Position numbers and translations under genes: made by a program. 9,527 nt of DNA. It comes from DUAG01 sp046756865 (GTDB taxonomy: Bacteria; Nitrospirota; Nitrospiria; SBBL01; JAADHI01). The stretch spans positions 1 through 9,527 of the forward strand of contig JBHHXE010000087.1 of NCBI GenBank assembly GCA_046756865.1, in the 5' to 3' direction. Position 1 is the first letter of the stretch. Each line of letters begins with the position of its first letter. Shown piece after piece: positions 1-7,820 of the stretch. A model generated the notes under the pieces. It had not been told where the DNA came from. It saw only the letters and a program-made list of their open reading frames with translations, and ran no database searches.

Positions 1-1372
1 GGCAGTGCTTCGCCTCCGCCAGGCGGAACATCTCTCGGGTCTGGGCCTTGACCCGGCTTTTCAGTTCCGGGTCCGATGTCTCGTCAAGGAAGCGGTCGTA
101 ACTGATGACTTCCGACCAGGAGTAGAAGAGGACGCAATCACTCCCGATCCCGTCCCGGCCCGCGCGCCCGATCTCCTGATAATATCCTTCGATACTCTTC
201 GGCATATCCCGATGAATCACGTAACGGATATTCGGTTTGTCGATTCCCATCCCGAAAGCAACTGTCGCCACAATCACATCTATATCGTCCCTTCGGAAGG
301 CCTCTTGCGTCTCATTCCGGAGGCCGGTCTCCATCCCTGCGTGGTAGGGCAGGGCTTCGACCTCGTTTCTGACCAGGTAGGCCGTCATCTGCTCAACCGC
401 TTTCCGGCTCAGACAATAGATAATCCCGGACTGGCCGCGCCGGGATTGAACCAGATGGAGGATGTCCCGTTTGGTTTCCCGTCCATCCCCTTTCTTATAG
501 GCGTGAAGCCGCAGATTCGACCGATAGAATGACCGCCTGAATCGTAAGGGCTCATCCATCCCCATCTGCCGGACAATGTCATCAACAACCACATCGGTTG
601 CGGTGGCCGTGAGCGCAAGGACGGGGACATGGCCGAAATGGTCTTTCAGGGTGGAAAGGTTTCGATAAGAGGGGCGGAAGTCGTGCCCCCACTGGCTGAT
701 GCAATGGGCCTCATCAACGGCAATCAAGTTGATCCGGCATTTCGCGAGCAGCTCAAACAGGGCTCCTTCCAGGCCTTCGGGCGCGGCATAGACCAAGTCA
801 AACTTTCCCGCGATGAGGGCAGAGATCCGGGCACGTCGCTCATCGAAGCTCAGGCTGGAATTGATGAAGGTTGCGCTAATGCCCAGTTCAGATAAGGCAT
901 CAACCTGATCTTTCATGAGCGCAATCAATGGCGAAATCACCAGGGTCACTCCCGAGAGAATTCGGGCCGGGATCTGGTAAGTCAAAGACTTTCCCGCCCC
1001 GGTCGGCATGACGCCGACGCAATCCCTTCCGGCAAGCACCGCGTTAATGATTTCTTCCTGCCCGGCCCGGAAGCTGTCGTAGCCAAATATCGAACGCAAA
1101 ACATCCCGGGGCACGCCTTCAGAGCGGATGGGTTCCATCCGGGCCTGGTCTGCCAGACGCCTGATCCATTTTACGAGGGAAGGATCAAAGAGTTTCGGCG
1201 ATTCGCGATAAATATTCCGAAGCTTTTCAAGCCGCTCACAATAGGCCCCGTATGTTTCTTTACTCCAGGCCTGCTCATCAGAAGACACATCGGAAATACC
1301 CCGTACAGCCGCCATACGTGCCAGAGTCTCCACTTCTTCCATAACATCTTCTTTTGACCAACGGATGGACAT
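1..1372 (-). CDS. recQ: ATP-dependent DNA helicase RecQ (3' end cut by window)
   Basis: 3'-to-5' superfamily 2 DNA helicase of recombination and replication-fork repair, acting in the cytoplasm. I translated 457 residues from the ATG at 1372; an in-frame TAA four codons upstream fixes the 5' limit. Visible motifs in order: Q-motif region FGYDSFRAGQ (96-105), Walker A MPTGAGKS (122-129), DEAH box (220-223) running into the RecQ aromatic-rich loop HCISQWGHDFR (223-233), motif III LTATAT (254-259), motif V VATVAFGMGIDKP (368-380) and motif VI YQEIGRAGRDG (398-408). The last residue seen, Cys457, aligns with the first zinc-ligand cysteine of the RecQ-Ct domain, so the rest of the zinc domain, the winged helix and any HRDC domain lie outside the window. 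The helicase core begins about 85 residues in, so there is an N-terminal extension compared with E. coli RecQ. No good Shine-Dalgarno is seen at 1372; a second ATG at codon 11 is possible. Divergent from the cytochrome gene. Confidence 0.96.
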   Translation of the reverse strand, partial: MSIRWSKEDVMEEVETLARMAAVRGISDVSSDEQAWSKETYGAYCERLEKLRNIYRESPKLFDPSLVKWIRRLADQARMEPIRSEGVPRDVLRSIFGYDSFRAGQEEIINAVLAGRDCVGVMPTGAGKSLTYQIPARILSGVTLVISPLIALMKDQVDALSELGISATFINSSLSFDERRARISALIAGKFDLVYAAPEGLEGALFELLAKCRINLIAVDEAHCISQWGHDFRPSYRNLSTLKDHFGHVPVLALTATATDVVVDDIVRQMGMDEPLRFRRSFYRSNLRLHAYKKGDGRETKRDILHLVQSRRGQSGIIYCLSRKAVEQMTAYLVRNEVEALPYHAGMETGLRNETQEAFRRDDIDVIVATVAFGMGIDKPNIRYVIHRDMPKSIEGYYQEIGRAGRDGIGSDCVLFYSWSEVISYDRFLDETSDPELKSRVKAQTREMFRLAEAKHC

Positions 1373-1472
1373 GGCAGAAGTTTAGAGAAGACAAATAGAA
1401 AACTCAAGAAAAATAGCGGGGAAAAAGGCCTTGCGCTTGGAACTTACTTATATATCACGTATCATGGTCGCG

Positions 1473-1829
1473 ATGAGGACAATCAAATTTCCCTCGACAA
1501 TTAAAACCCTCCCATTGGCGCTTGCTTTCCTTTTTTATGCGGCTTGCTCGAAGGGCGATTTTCCTATTCCGACGCATCCGGGGGGGAAGATTTATAATGG
1601 GGTCAAACGGCGGGATGTGCGATGTTTTCATTGCCACGGCCTGAGGGGTCTTGGAACATCACAGGGACCGTCACTTCTCCTCTCCGGAAAGACCATCCCT
1701 CCCAGGGAATTTGTAAGCGCTGTCGCTCACGGAAGAAGCGGCATGCCCTCATTTAAAAGTGTTCTGTCTGAGAAAGAAATTCTTCTGATTGCCGATTGGC
1801 TGGAGAAGGTCGCCGCTTTGAAAGAGTAA
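1473..1829 (+). CDS. Monoheme c-type cytochrome lipoprotein
   Basis: Small electron-transfer protein predicted to be lipid-anchored on the periplasmic side of a membrane. From the ATG at 1473 it has 118 residues. A basic n-region (Arg2, Lys5, Lys11), a hydrophobic stretch LPLALAFLFYAA and Cys25 in a YAAC lipobox-like context form a lipoprotein signal peptide. One heme-binding CFHCH motif (Cys51, Cys54, His55) is followed by GMPSF, whose Met91 is the likely sixth heme-iron ligand, as in class I cytochromes c. The C-terminal helix EKEILLIADWLEKV is typical of the fold (COG2010/cytochrome C555-like). The reading frame extends upstream to TTG 1431 and ATG 1464, but those starts would put extra residues ahead of a normal signal peptide. 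None of the starts has a convincing Shine-Dalgarno. It is divergent from recQ and convergent with the radical SAM gene. Its redox partner cannot be told from the neighbours. Confidence 0.87.
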   Translation: MRTIKFPSTIKTLPLALAFLFYAACSKGDFPIPTHPGGKIYNGVKRRDVRCFHCHGLRGLGTSQGPSLLLSGKTIPPREFVSAVAHGRSGMPSFKSVLSEKEILLIADWLEKVAALKE

Positions 1830-1909
1830 TAACTGAGGCACAACGGACAGCAGAACACGCAGACAAAGGGCCACTCGCCTTCAGCCCCATGACCTAAACA
1901 CCATCATGC

Positions 1910-3649
1910 TCAGGTCAGAACCTTATCTTCTTTTTTATCCAGTATATTTCGGGGGTCTGTGCCCTCCCAGGGGGGGTGTACTTTCTGGTCTTCATCTTGA
2001 ACCGGGAGGACTTTCAGTTCTTCCGGAGGCATTGAGGGTTCCTGATCTACCTTACGGACAATTTTTTTATACTGGCGGACCATCCAAAAATATTGTACGA
2101 CCTTTTTAAGGGTCTCCCCCAGGTAGCGGGGATAAAAAACAAGGGAGTTTTCAATGGGCTTTCCGGGTCGACGATCTCTTCTGAATTTCAACCGGATAAA
2201 GCCCCCTTCTAGGGGATGGACTTTTTCTATCTTGGCACATCCATAAAAACTAAGCAGTTTCAGCATCATCTCCCTTGTGCTAAAACCCCATCCCTTCGCC
2301 CTTCGGATCACCTTTTCCACATGTTCGGGTGTGTAGTAGGCCTCCCATGCCTGGTGATAAATATCGAGCCATTCCCTATCTGTCATCGTGGCATGCGCCG
2401 TGGTGACATGAACAACATCATACTCATTCATATCTGTGGCCATCTTGACGCCTTTCTTGTAAAGGGTCTGATGGTCCTCAGACCCGGGGAGCGGGGTCAG
2501 AATGAAAAATTCCATGACGTCAATCGATATCTTTTCCTGGATGGTTTTAATGTCCCGCAAAATGCTTTCAGGGGTATCCGTGGGAAAACCGAGAATGTAT
2601 CCGGCATAGGTCAAAGCGCCCGCTTTGTGCCAAGCATCCAGCATCACGTTGTACTCGGCAATCCGGTTCTGCTTTTTCTTCGCGCCTTTCAACGCGTCCG
2701 GATTAATACTCTCCATTCCGATAAAGACACGGGTCACACCGGCACGGGCCGCCTTGTCGATAAAACGGGGAATCTTGTGGCACATCGTATCAACCTGAAT
2801 AACAAATCTCAGGCTGAGTCCCTCTTCTTCCCGGAGTTTAATCAGGCGGTCGAAAATAGCCTCCCAATTCCGGTTCCGTGCAAAATCGTCATCGCTAATA
2901 AAGAAGTTCTCAATTCCCTGGGCAACATTGGCCCGCATAATCTCTTCGACGTCGTCCGCACTGCGATAGCGTGATTTATGTCCCTGCACATTGATAATCG
3001 TACAAAAACTGCACAGAAAGGGGCAGCCCCTTCCCGCATCAAAACTGGCTCTCAAACCTGCCGTTTTCTTGATTTTCTCCACGGGAAGGTAAGGAACCGG
3101 CTCCCCTTCCATATTGGGAAGGTCATCCATGTAATTGTAGAGAGGTTTCATCTTACCGGAGTAGGCTTCCTGAAGAAGCGATCCAAGCCGTCCTTCCTCG
3201 ACCTCCCCGGCAAATAGAGAGATCCCCTCGTCCATGGCCTCCTGAAGGTCTGCCGGAACCCCCGGCAGCATTGACAGACACCCGCTGACGTGAAATCCGC
3301 CGATACACACGGGAACACCTTCCGATAGAAACTGACGTGCAATGTCCACCGCACGGGGATATTGATTCGTCTGCACACCCACAAGGCCCACCAAGCCCTT
3401 GCTCCCCGATTTATTGATGCGCTCGCAAATCTCCTTCACGCGGATTCGCGTATTGGTTTCATCGTAGACACTCAGCACAATCTCAACCCCGTCGCCTAGG
3501 ACTTTTCGCCTGGAGCAATCCTGTGCCATACCGTAAAGCGCCGCGAGTGAGTTAGAAGGAATAGACGAACGCAGCCATTGAATTACATAACCGTCATCAT
3601 CGTAATGAGAAGGCTTGATCAAGATCAAATGAAATGTTTTTTCCTTCAT
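1910..3649 (-). CDS. B12-binding-domain radical SAM protein, function unknown
   Basis: Class of radical SAM enzymes (COG1032 type) with an N-terminal cobalamin-like Rossmann domain, expected in the cytoplasm. Numbered from the ATG at 3655 it has 581 residues; the ATG two codons later (3649) is preferred because AGGGA lies 7 bases before it. Residues 1-190 look like the B12-binding domain, including GGFH at 119-122. The usual DxHxxG lower-ligand motif is absent; the equivalent stretch reads YDETNTR. The radical SAM core starts with CX3CX2C (Cys211, Cys215, Cys218) for the 4Fe-4S cluster, followed by SDDDF (254-258), FIGMES (311-316) and GYILGFPTDTPES (352-364). The region beyond about 430, ending in a charged tail, is not recognised. 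Members include methyltransferases and hopanoid or cofactor enzymes; nothing here identifies the substrate. It has its own promoter and is separated by 175 bases from moeA. Confidence 0.9.
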   Translation of the reverse strand: MKEKTFHLILIKPSHYDDDGYVIQWLRSSIPSNSLAALYGMAQDCSRRKVLGDGVEIVLSVYDETNTRIRVKEICERINKSGSKGLVGLVGVQTNQYPRAVDIARQFLSEGVPVCIGGFHVSGCLSMLPGVPADLQEAMDEGISLFAGEVEEGRLGSLLQEAYSGKMKPLYNYMDDLPNMEGEPVPYLPVEKIKKTAGLRASFDAGRGCPFLCSFCTIINVQGHKSRYRSADDVEEIMRANVAQGIENFFISDDDFARNRNWEAIFDRLIKLREEEGLSLRFVIQVDTMCHKIPRFIDKAARAGVTRVFIGMESINPDALKGAKKKQNRIAEYNVMLDAWHKAGALTYAGYILGFPTDTPESILRDIKTIQEKISIDVMEFFILTPLPGSEDHQTLYKKGVKMATDMNEYDVVHVTTAHATMTDREWLDIYHQAWEAYYTPEHVEKVIRRAKGWGFSTREMMLKLLSFYGCAKIEKVHPLEGGFIRLKFRRDRRPGKPIENSLVFYPRYLGETLKKVVQYFWMVRQYKKIVRKVDQEPSMPPEELKVLPVQDEDQKVHPPWEGTDPRNILDKKEDKVLT

Positions 3650-3739
3650 TGGCATTTCCCTATACAGAATACGGCCCCCTCCAGACAGCAGTCCAAGCTA
3701 AGAAAATCTGCTACGGGTAGAAGCCCCTACATATGAAGA

Positions 3740-3767
3740 ATTATACACCATAGTTTTTTCTAAGCAA
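3740..3767 (-). promoter_or_regulatory. Sigma70-type promoter of the radical SAM gene
   Basis: On the minus strand a perfect TATAAT (3745-3740) lies 16 bases downstream of TTGCTT (3767-3762). A better -35 match, TTGACT at 3776-3771, is too far away at 25 bases. The predicted transcript would start near 3733 and leave a leader of about 84 bases before the ATG at 3649. The leader contains short repeats GTAG/CTAC around 3708-3730 and AGCAG/CTGCT that could pair, but I see no known riboswitch in it. Confidence 0.55.
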
Positions 3768-3789
3768 TCCAGTCAATAGGAATCATTAT

Positions 3790-3807
3790 CAGAATACACA
3801 GAATACA
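3790..3807. repeat. Tandem 9-base repeat CAGAATACA x2
   Basis: Two perfect adjacent copies of CAGAATACA (3790-3798, 3799-3807) lie between the end of moeA and the -35 of the radical SAM promoter. An eight-base copy, CAGAATAC, recurs at 3665-3672 in the leader of the same gene. They could be binding sites flanking the promoter or a chance result in AT-rich DNA. Confidence 0.5.
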
Positions 3808-3830
3808 TTGAAAACAAATCGGATTTACAC

Positions 3831-5057
3831 CTAAGAACCATCCGAGCAAATATCGGATAAAAGCTGGACGGTCACTTGTGTTCCGGATTGAACAAGGTCC
3901 CCCTCAGGAGGCAGGATCATGAAGGCATTCGCTTTCACGAGCGACATCAGGACGGCAGAGTCCTGATCACCCGCAAGGCGGACCGAAACCTCCTCTCCCC
4001 GACTTGATACAACCGCCCGGAGAAAGAGGCGCCGGCCAGGTCGTTTACGAATATCTTCCTTCAAAAGAGCTTTCATCGTTGGGCGGGTTATTTTGTTTCG
4101 TCCATTTGCAAGAAGAATCGCGGGCCGGACAAATTGTTCAAAGGATACCATTGATGAAACCGGGTTTCCGGGCAAGCCAAAAACCGGACGCCCGAAGATC
4201 ACACCGAATGCCAGAGGCCGTCCGGGCTTCATCGACACCTTCCAAAACTTCATCTCCGCCCCGAGTTTTTTCAAAACCTCGATCACAAAATCATAATCCC
4301 CCATCGAAACTCCGCCGGAAGCCAGAACAATATCGGCACGTAGCCCCTCCTTCAGTTTCTCCATCAGATCGGCCCGGGTATCCTTTGCGATTCCGAGGTT
4401 GATCGGAACCCCGCCCGCGTCGGCCACCTGGGCCGCCAGTCCGTATCCGTTACTGTTCAGGATCTTTTCCGGCCCACGCGCTTCGTCCAGGTCGGCCAAC
4501 TCGTCTCCCGTCGAGAGAATGGCAACGCGGGGCTGCTGAAAGACAGAAACAACCGACTTCCCAACCGACGCCATCATGGCAATCTCAGCCGGACGGATTG
4601 GAAGTCCTCTCTTGAGAATAGTGTCGCCTACACAGACAGCTCCTCCTTTTCGGCGAACAAAATCGCCCTCATCAGGAACAGTAAAAATGGAGACTATTTC
4701 TCCTGCTTCTTCAGTCTCCTCAACCCGGACAACGGCATCAGCCCCCTCCGGCAAGGGGGCGCCTGTCATGATTTTCGAGACTTCTCCCCGACTCAATTTT
4801 TTCTCAGGGAGCCGTCCGGCAGGGATATGTTCAACCACCGTCAACTTCTGAGGCTCGGACCGAGAGGCCTCCAGGATGTCGGCTTTGCAGACAGCGTAAC
4901 CGTCCATTGCGGAGGTGTCCCAGGGGGGATGATTTAACGGGGAAATAATGTCTTCGGCAAGAGTCCGGCCAAGGGCCTGGGACAAGAGGCACTTTTCGCG
5001 TCCCATGATTTGAATCTCAGCCAGGATAATTTTTCGAGCCGCTTCAACAGTAATCAT
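3831..5057 (-). CDS. moeA: Molybdopterin molybdenumtransferase MoeA
   Basis: Cytoplasmic enzyme that inserts molybdate into adenylylated molybdopterin in the last common step of molybdenum-cofactor synthesis. It has 408 residues, close to E. coli MoeA (411). Recognisable stretches in order: NHPPWDTSAMDGYA (42-55), MTGAPLPEGADAVVRVEE (97-114), LSTGDEL (181-187), NSNGYGLAAQV (201-211), ASGGVSMGDYD (246-256), KPGRPLAFG (277-285) and FGLPGNPVSS (293-302), then the C-terminal beta-rich domain IV. The conserved acidic position in the G-x-D motif after VRRKG reads GGA, so Ala140 stands where E. coli has Asp142 by my alignment, while Glu186 (E. coli Glu188) and Asp226 (Asp228) are kept. The ATG shares one base with the folE stop (TGATG) and no Shine-Dalgarno is visible, which suggests translational coupling to folE. 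The gene is followed by a 175-base AT-rich gap. Confidence 0.95.
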   Translation of the reverse strand: MITVEAARKIILAEIQIMGREKCLLSQALGRTLAEDIISPLNHPPWDTSAMDGYAVCKADILEASRSEPQKLTVVEHIPAGRLPEKKLSRGEVSKIMTGAPLPEGADAVVRVEETEEAGEIVSIFTVPDEGDFVRRKGGAVCVGDTILKRGLPIRPAEIAMMASVGKSVVSVFQQPRVAILSTGDELADLDEARGPEKILNSNGYGLAAQVADAGGVPINLGIAKDTRADLMEKLKEGLRADIVLASGGVSMGDYDFVIEVLKKLGAEMKFWKVSMKPGRPLAFGVIFGRPVFGLPGNPVSSMVSFEQFVRPAILLANGRNKITRPTMKALLKEDIRKRPGRRLFLRAVVSSRGEEVSVRLAGDQDSAVLMSLVKANAFMILPPEGDLVQSGTQVTVQLLSDICSDGS

Positions 5058-5656
5058 CAGTGTCGGTCACGTCGCAACAGGTCAAGAAATTCTGCCCGTG
5101 CTTTCGGGTCCTTCTTGAAGACGCCGAGCATCGCACTGGTCACAGTCCTGGAGTTCTGCTTTTCTACGCCACGCATCATCATGCAAAGGTGCTGCGCCTC
5201 CATCACCACTCCGACGCCCAGAGGATCAACCTTATCGAGGATGGCTTCAGCAACCTGGCTGGTCAACCGTTCCTGAAGCTGCAACCTCCGGCTGAAAATC
5301 TCCACGACACGGGGAAGCTTACTTAAACCCACTACCTTCTTATTCGGGATGTAGGCAATGTGGCACTCTCCAAAGAAAGGAAGCATATGATGTTCACAAA
5401 GAGAAAAGAACTGAATACCTTTTACGATCACCATTTCGTCATGTGTGACTGTAAAAAAAGCATCATTGAGAACACGCTCGACATCCTCTTTATAGCCTTT
5501 GGTCAAAAATTGGAGCGACTTCCCTACCCGCTCCGGCGTACCCCTCAACCCTTCCCGCTCAGGGTTCTCTCCCAGGGAAACCAACAAATCTTCTATGATA
5601 TCCTTAATTGATATTTTCTCCGTCTCCGGATAGGGATCTTTCATCTCACCGCTCAC
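5057..5656 (-). CDS. folE: GTP cyclohydrolase I FolE
   Basis: Converts GTP to 7,8-dihydroneopterin triphosphate and formate, the first step to folate and other pterins; a toroidal zinc enzyme of the cytoplasm. At 199 residues it is slightly shorter than E. coli FolE (222). Signatures: GLRGTPERV (36-44), SLCEHHMLPFFG (85-96), GLSKLPR (110-116), QERLT (128-132) and GVGVVMEAQHLCMMMRGVEKQNS (147-169). The zinc ligands Cys87, His90 and Cys158 and the catalytic histidines His89 and His156 are present, so it should be active and of the zinc type IA family. The start is GTG at 5656, which overlaps the TGA of the upstream peptidase by four bases (GTGA), with a weak AGAGA in front. An alternative ATG at codon 5 exists. 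Its stop overlaps the moeA start. Confidence 0.97.
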   Translation of the reverse strand: MSGEMKDPYPETEKISIKDIIEDLLVSLGENPEREGLRGTPERVGKSLQFLTKGYKEDVERVLNDAFFTVTHDEMVIVKGIQFFSLCEHHMLPFFGECHIAYIPNKKVVGLSKLPRVVEIFSRRLQLQERLTSQVAEAILDKVDPLGVGVVMEAQHLCMMMRGVEKQNSRTVTSAMLGVFKKDPKARAEFLDLLRRDRH

Positions 5657-6813
5657 TTAATCTCTAAAAATTTTGGATAGCTTGTCAAGTTGCTACATCC
5701 CGCTTTCTCAACCAGGACCATGTCCTCAATACGAACCGCACCGATGTCAGGATAATAAAGCCCCGGCTCTACCGTCACCACCTCCCCTTCTTTCAATGGC
5801 CAGTCACTTCGACTGATCCGGGGAGGCTCGTGAATATCCAGACCGAGACCATGCCCGGTTCCATGAAAGAAACCCTGCATCCGGCCATTGACCTTTCCAG
5901 TATGATAGCCCTTCTTTTCAAAAAGATCTGAAATTTTTTCATGGATCTCACGTCCGGAAGCTCCATCCTTGACCAGGCTGATGCCGAGGGTCTGGCCTTC
6001 AAGTACCGCATCATATAGGCGTTTCAAACCATCAGATGGGCTTCCCTTGACCACGGTTCGCGTCATATCGGCAAAATAGCGACTCTCAACAGAACGCGGA
6101 AAAATGTCCAGAATAATGGATTCATTGGCCCGGAGGGGACCGGACCCTTCATTGTGAGGGTCACAACCGTCAATACCGCAAGAAACAATCGTATGCTGGC
6201 CAATACATCCCTTCCCCATGAGGCTCAGGTGCAGGCGCTGCCGGATCAATTCTGAGGTCAACTGCATATCCTCGACATAGAGAAAACCTTCTTTTATTTC
6301 TGCCTGCCGAAAAAGGTCAATCACCTCGTCAAGAGCCGCTTCAACGGCGGCTTGCGTCTGAAGAATGGCGGCAACCTCATCAGCCCTCTTGACGGCCCGA
6401 GCTTCAAAAAAAGGGGCTTTTTTGATCGCCAGGTGATATCCGAGCGCACGGAAGGCATCCCCATACTCCAAGGGAAAATCAGCAGGGACTGTCCAATCTT
6501 TGACATCCAATTCCTGCATCAAGGCATGAACCACATCAGGAAGACCCGGAGAGGCCGTCCCATTTTTTCTGGCGCGTTCTTCGTATTCTGAATAGGAAAA
6601 GACATGATCGACCTTCGACTGCGCACGGGCGCGATCAATTTCCAGGTCGGACATCAGGAGATAGGACTGTCCATTTGTGGACAGGAAAACGTAAGGGTCG
6701 GGTGCGAGAAACCCGCTGGCATAATAGATGTTAGAATCTGTTTCACTGCAGGCAATGAGTAAACAGTTGGCCTTTACTTTATTTTCTCCATCGTAACGGC
6801 TCAACTCACCCAT
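5653..6813 (-). CDS. M24-family metallopeptidase (Xaa-Pro aminopeptidase-like)
   Basis: Predicted cytoplasmic di-metal aminopeptidase of the pita-bread fold that removes N-terminal residues preceding proline, as in PepP/PepQ-type proteins. It has 386 residues with no signal peptide. Residues 1-140 match the creatinase-type N-terminal domain. The catalytic domain has all five metal ligands: Asp236 (ILDIFPR), Asp249 (YFADMTRT), His321 (GTGHGLGLDIHE), Glu349 (VTVEPGLY) and Glu363 (VRIEDMV). The DPHNEG segment (218-223) supplies the usual extra histidine. GGAG sits 6 bases before the ATG at 6813, supporting this start. It follows trxB after 67 bases and overlaps folE by four. The exact substrate (dipeptide or longer peptide) cannot be decided from sequence, so no symbol is given. 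Confidence 0.9.
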   Translation of the reverse strand: MGELSRYDGENKVKANCLLIACSETDSNIYYASGFLAPDPYVFLSTNGQSYLLMSDLEIDRARAQSKVDHVFSYSEYEERARKNGTASPGLPDVVHALMQELDVKDWTVPADFPLEYGDAFRALGYHLAIKKAPFFEARAVKRADEVAAILQTQAAVEAALDEVIDLFRQAEIKEGFLYVEDMQLTSELIRQRLHLSLMGKGCIGQHTIVSCGIDGCDPHNEGSGPLRANESIILDIFPRSVESRYFADMTRTVVKGSPSDGLKRLYDAVLEGQTLGISLVKDGASGREIHEKISDLFEKKGYHTGKVNGRMQGFFHGTGHGLGLDIHEPPRISRSDWPLKEGEVVTVEPGLYYPDIGAVRIEDMVLVEKAGCSNLTSYPKFLEIK

Positions 6814-6880
6814 TTAAGGCTCCATGACGGCATTGCTACGGTACTCGAGTCCTCACGCACAAATTACCGGGCTCTGCGCT

Positions 6881-7819
6881 CTAGCCCTCTTCTTCCAGAA
6901 AGCGCTCGGCATCGATCGCCGCCATACAACCCGTCCCGGCAGCTGTAATTGCCTGCCGGTATACCGGGTCCTGAACATCTCCCGCCGCAAAGACACCGGG
7001 AACACTTGTTTCCGTTGTGCCGGGCTTCGTCTTGATATATCCACGGTCATCCAGATCTAGCCATTCCTGGAAGAGGGCCGTATTTGGTGCATGTCCAATC
7101 GCGATAAAAACACCGTCAGCTTTATGCTCAACGATTTTCTCCGTCTGCACATTTTTCAGGAGAATCCCCTCGACCGGGCCGGAGGGTCCGCCAATAATAT
7201 CAGTCACAACAGTATTCCATATTATCTCGATCTTCGGCGTTTCGAAGGCCTTCTCCTGTAATATCCTAGAGGCACGAAGGATGTCACGGCGATGGACCAG
7301 GATAACTCTGCTCGCAAAACGGGTCAGGAAGAGAGCCTCTTCAACCGCGGTATCGCCACCACCAATAACATAAACCACTTTATCTTTAAAGAAAAACCCG
7401 TCACAGGTCGCACAGGCTGAAACGCCGTGGCCCATCAGCCTCGTTTCAGATTCCAGCCCCAGGAGCATGGCACGGGCGCCCGCGCTGATAATGACCGACT
7501 TCGCAGTATAGGTCTTTTCCTCATCGACCACTATTTTGAAAGGGCGCTTTGAAAAGTCAACGGAGGTCACATCACCAGTCAGGAAAGCCGTCTCAAAGCG
7601 TTGAGCCTGCTGCTTCATCCCCAGAATCAGGTCCGGCCCCTGGACGCCCTTGGGGAAGCCCGGAAAATTATCGACATCGGTCGTGATCATCAACTGTCCG
7701 CCAGCTTGCGCACCTTCGATCAATAAAGGCCGTAGATTGCCTCTGGCCGCGTAAATAGCCGCAGTAAGGCCTGCAGGACCCGACCCAATGATAATGACTT
7801 CATGACTCAACTCGCTCAC
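6881..7819 (-). CDS. trxB: Thioredoxin reductase TrxB
   Basis: FAD-dependent enzyme that passes electrons from NADPH to thioredoxin in the cytoplasm. From the GTG at 7819 it has 312 residues, near the family norm (E. coli 321). The frame stays open up to 7999, but the first 60 residues of that longer reading lie inside the upstream gene and do not resemble the family. GGGAGG lies 5 bases before the GTG. Motifs: FAD-binding IGSGPAG (11-17), redox-active CATC (Cys136, Cys139), NADPH-binding GGGDTA (153-158) followed by HRR (176-178), and the second FAD motif FAAGDV (277-282). The HRR segment suggests NADPH rather than NADH use. The gap to the upstream ChdC-like gene is one base, so the two are almost certainly co-transcribed. 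No thioredoxin gene is in the window. Confidence 0.95.
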   Translation of the reverse strand: MSELSHEVIIIGSGPAGLTAAIYAARGNLRPLLIEGAQAGGQLMITTDVDNFPGFPKGVQGPDLILGMKQQAQRFETAFLTGDVTSVDFSKRPFKIVVDEEKTYTAKSVIISAGARAMLLGLESETRLMGHGVSACATCDGFFFKDKVVYVIGGGDTAVEEALFLTRFASRVILVHRRDILRASRILQEKAFETPKIEIIWNTVVTDIIGGPSGPVEGILLKNVQTEKIVEHKADGVFIAIGHAPNTALFQEWLDLDDRGYIKTKPGTTETSVPGVFAAGDVQDPVYRQAITAAGTGCMAAIDAERFLEEEG

Positions 7820-7820
7820 A

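Noticed and set aside
5..895. Plus-strand open frames of 175 and 88 codons
   Set aside because: They are opposite recQ, whose helicase motifs run unbroken on the minus strand.
1890..1917. TGACCT/AGGTCA inverted repeat between the convergent cytochrome and radical SAM genes as a terminator
   Set aside because: A 6-bp stem with a 16-base loop and no T-run on either strand; too weak to call.
2216..2974. 252-codon plus-strand open frame
   Set aside because: It lies opposite the radical SAM gene, whose minus-strand frame has clear family motifs. The plus-strand translation shows no recognisable domain and no ribosome site.
3650..3733. Cobalamin or SAM riboswitch in the leader of the radical SAM gene
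   Set aside because: No B12-box (GCCACTG-type) or SAM core motif is visible; only short pairing repeats.
6869..6887. GGGCT/AGCCC hairpin at the end of trxB as a terminator
   Set aside because: Only 5 bp, a 9-base loop and no U-tract; the next gene follows after 67 bases on the same strand, so read-through is more likely.
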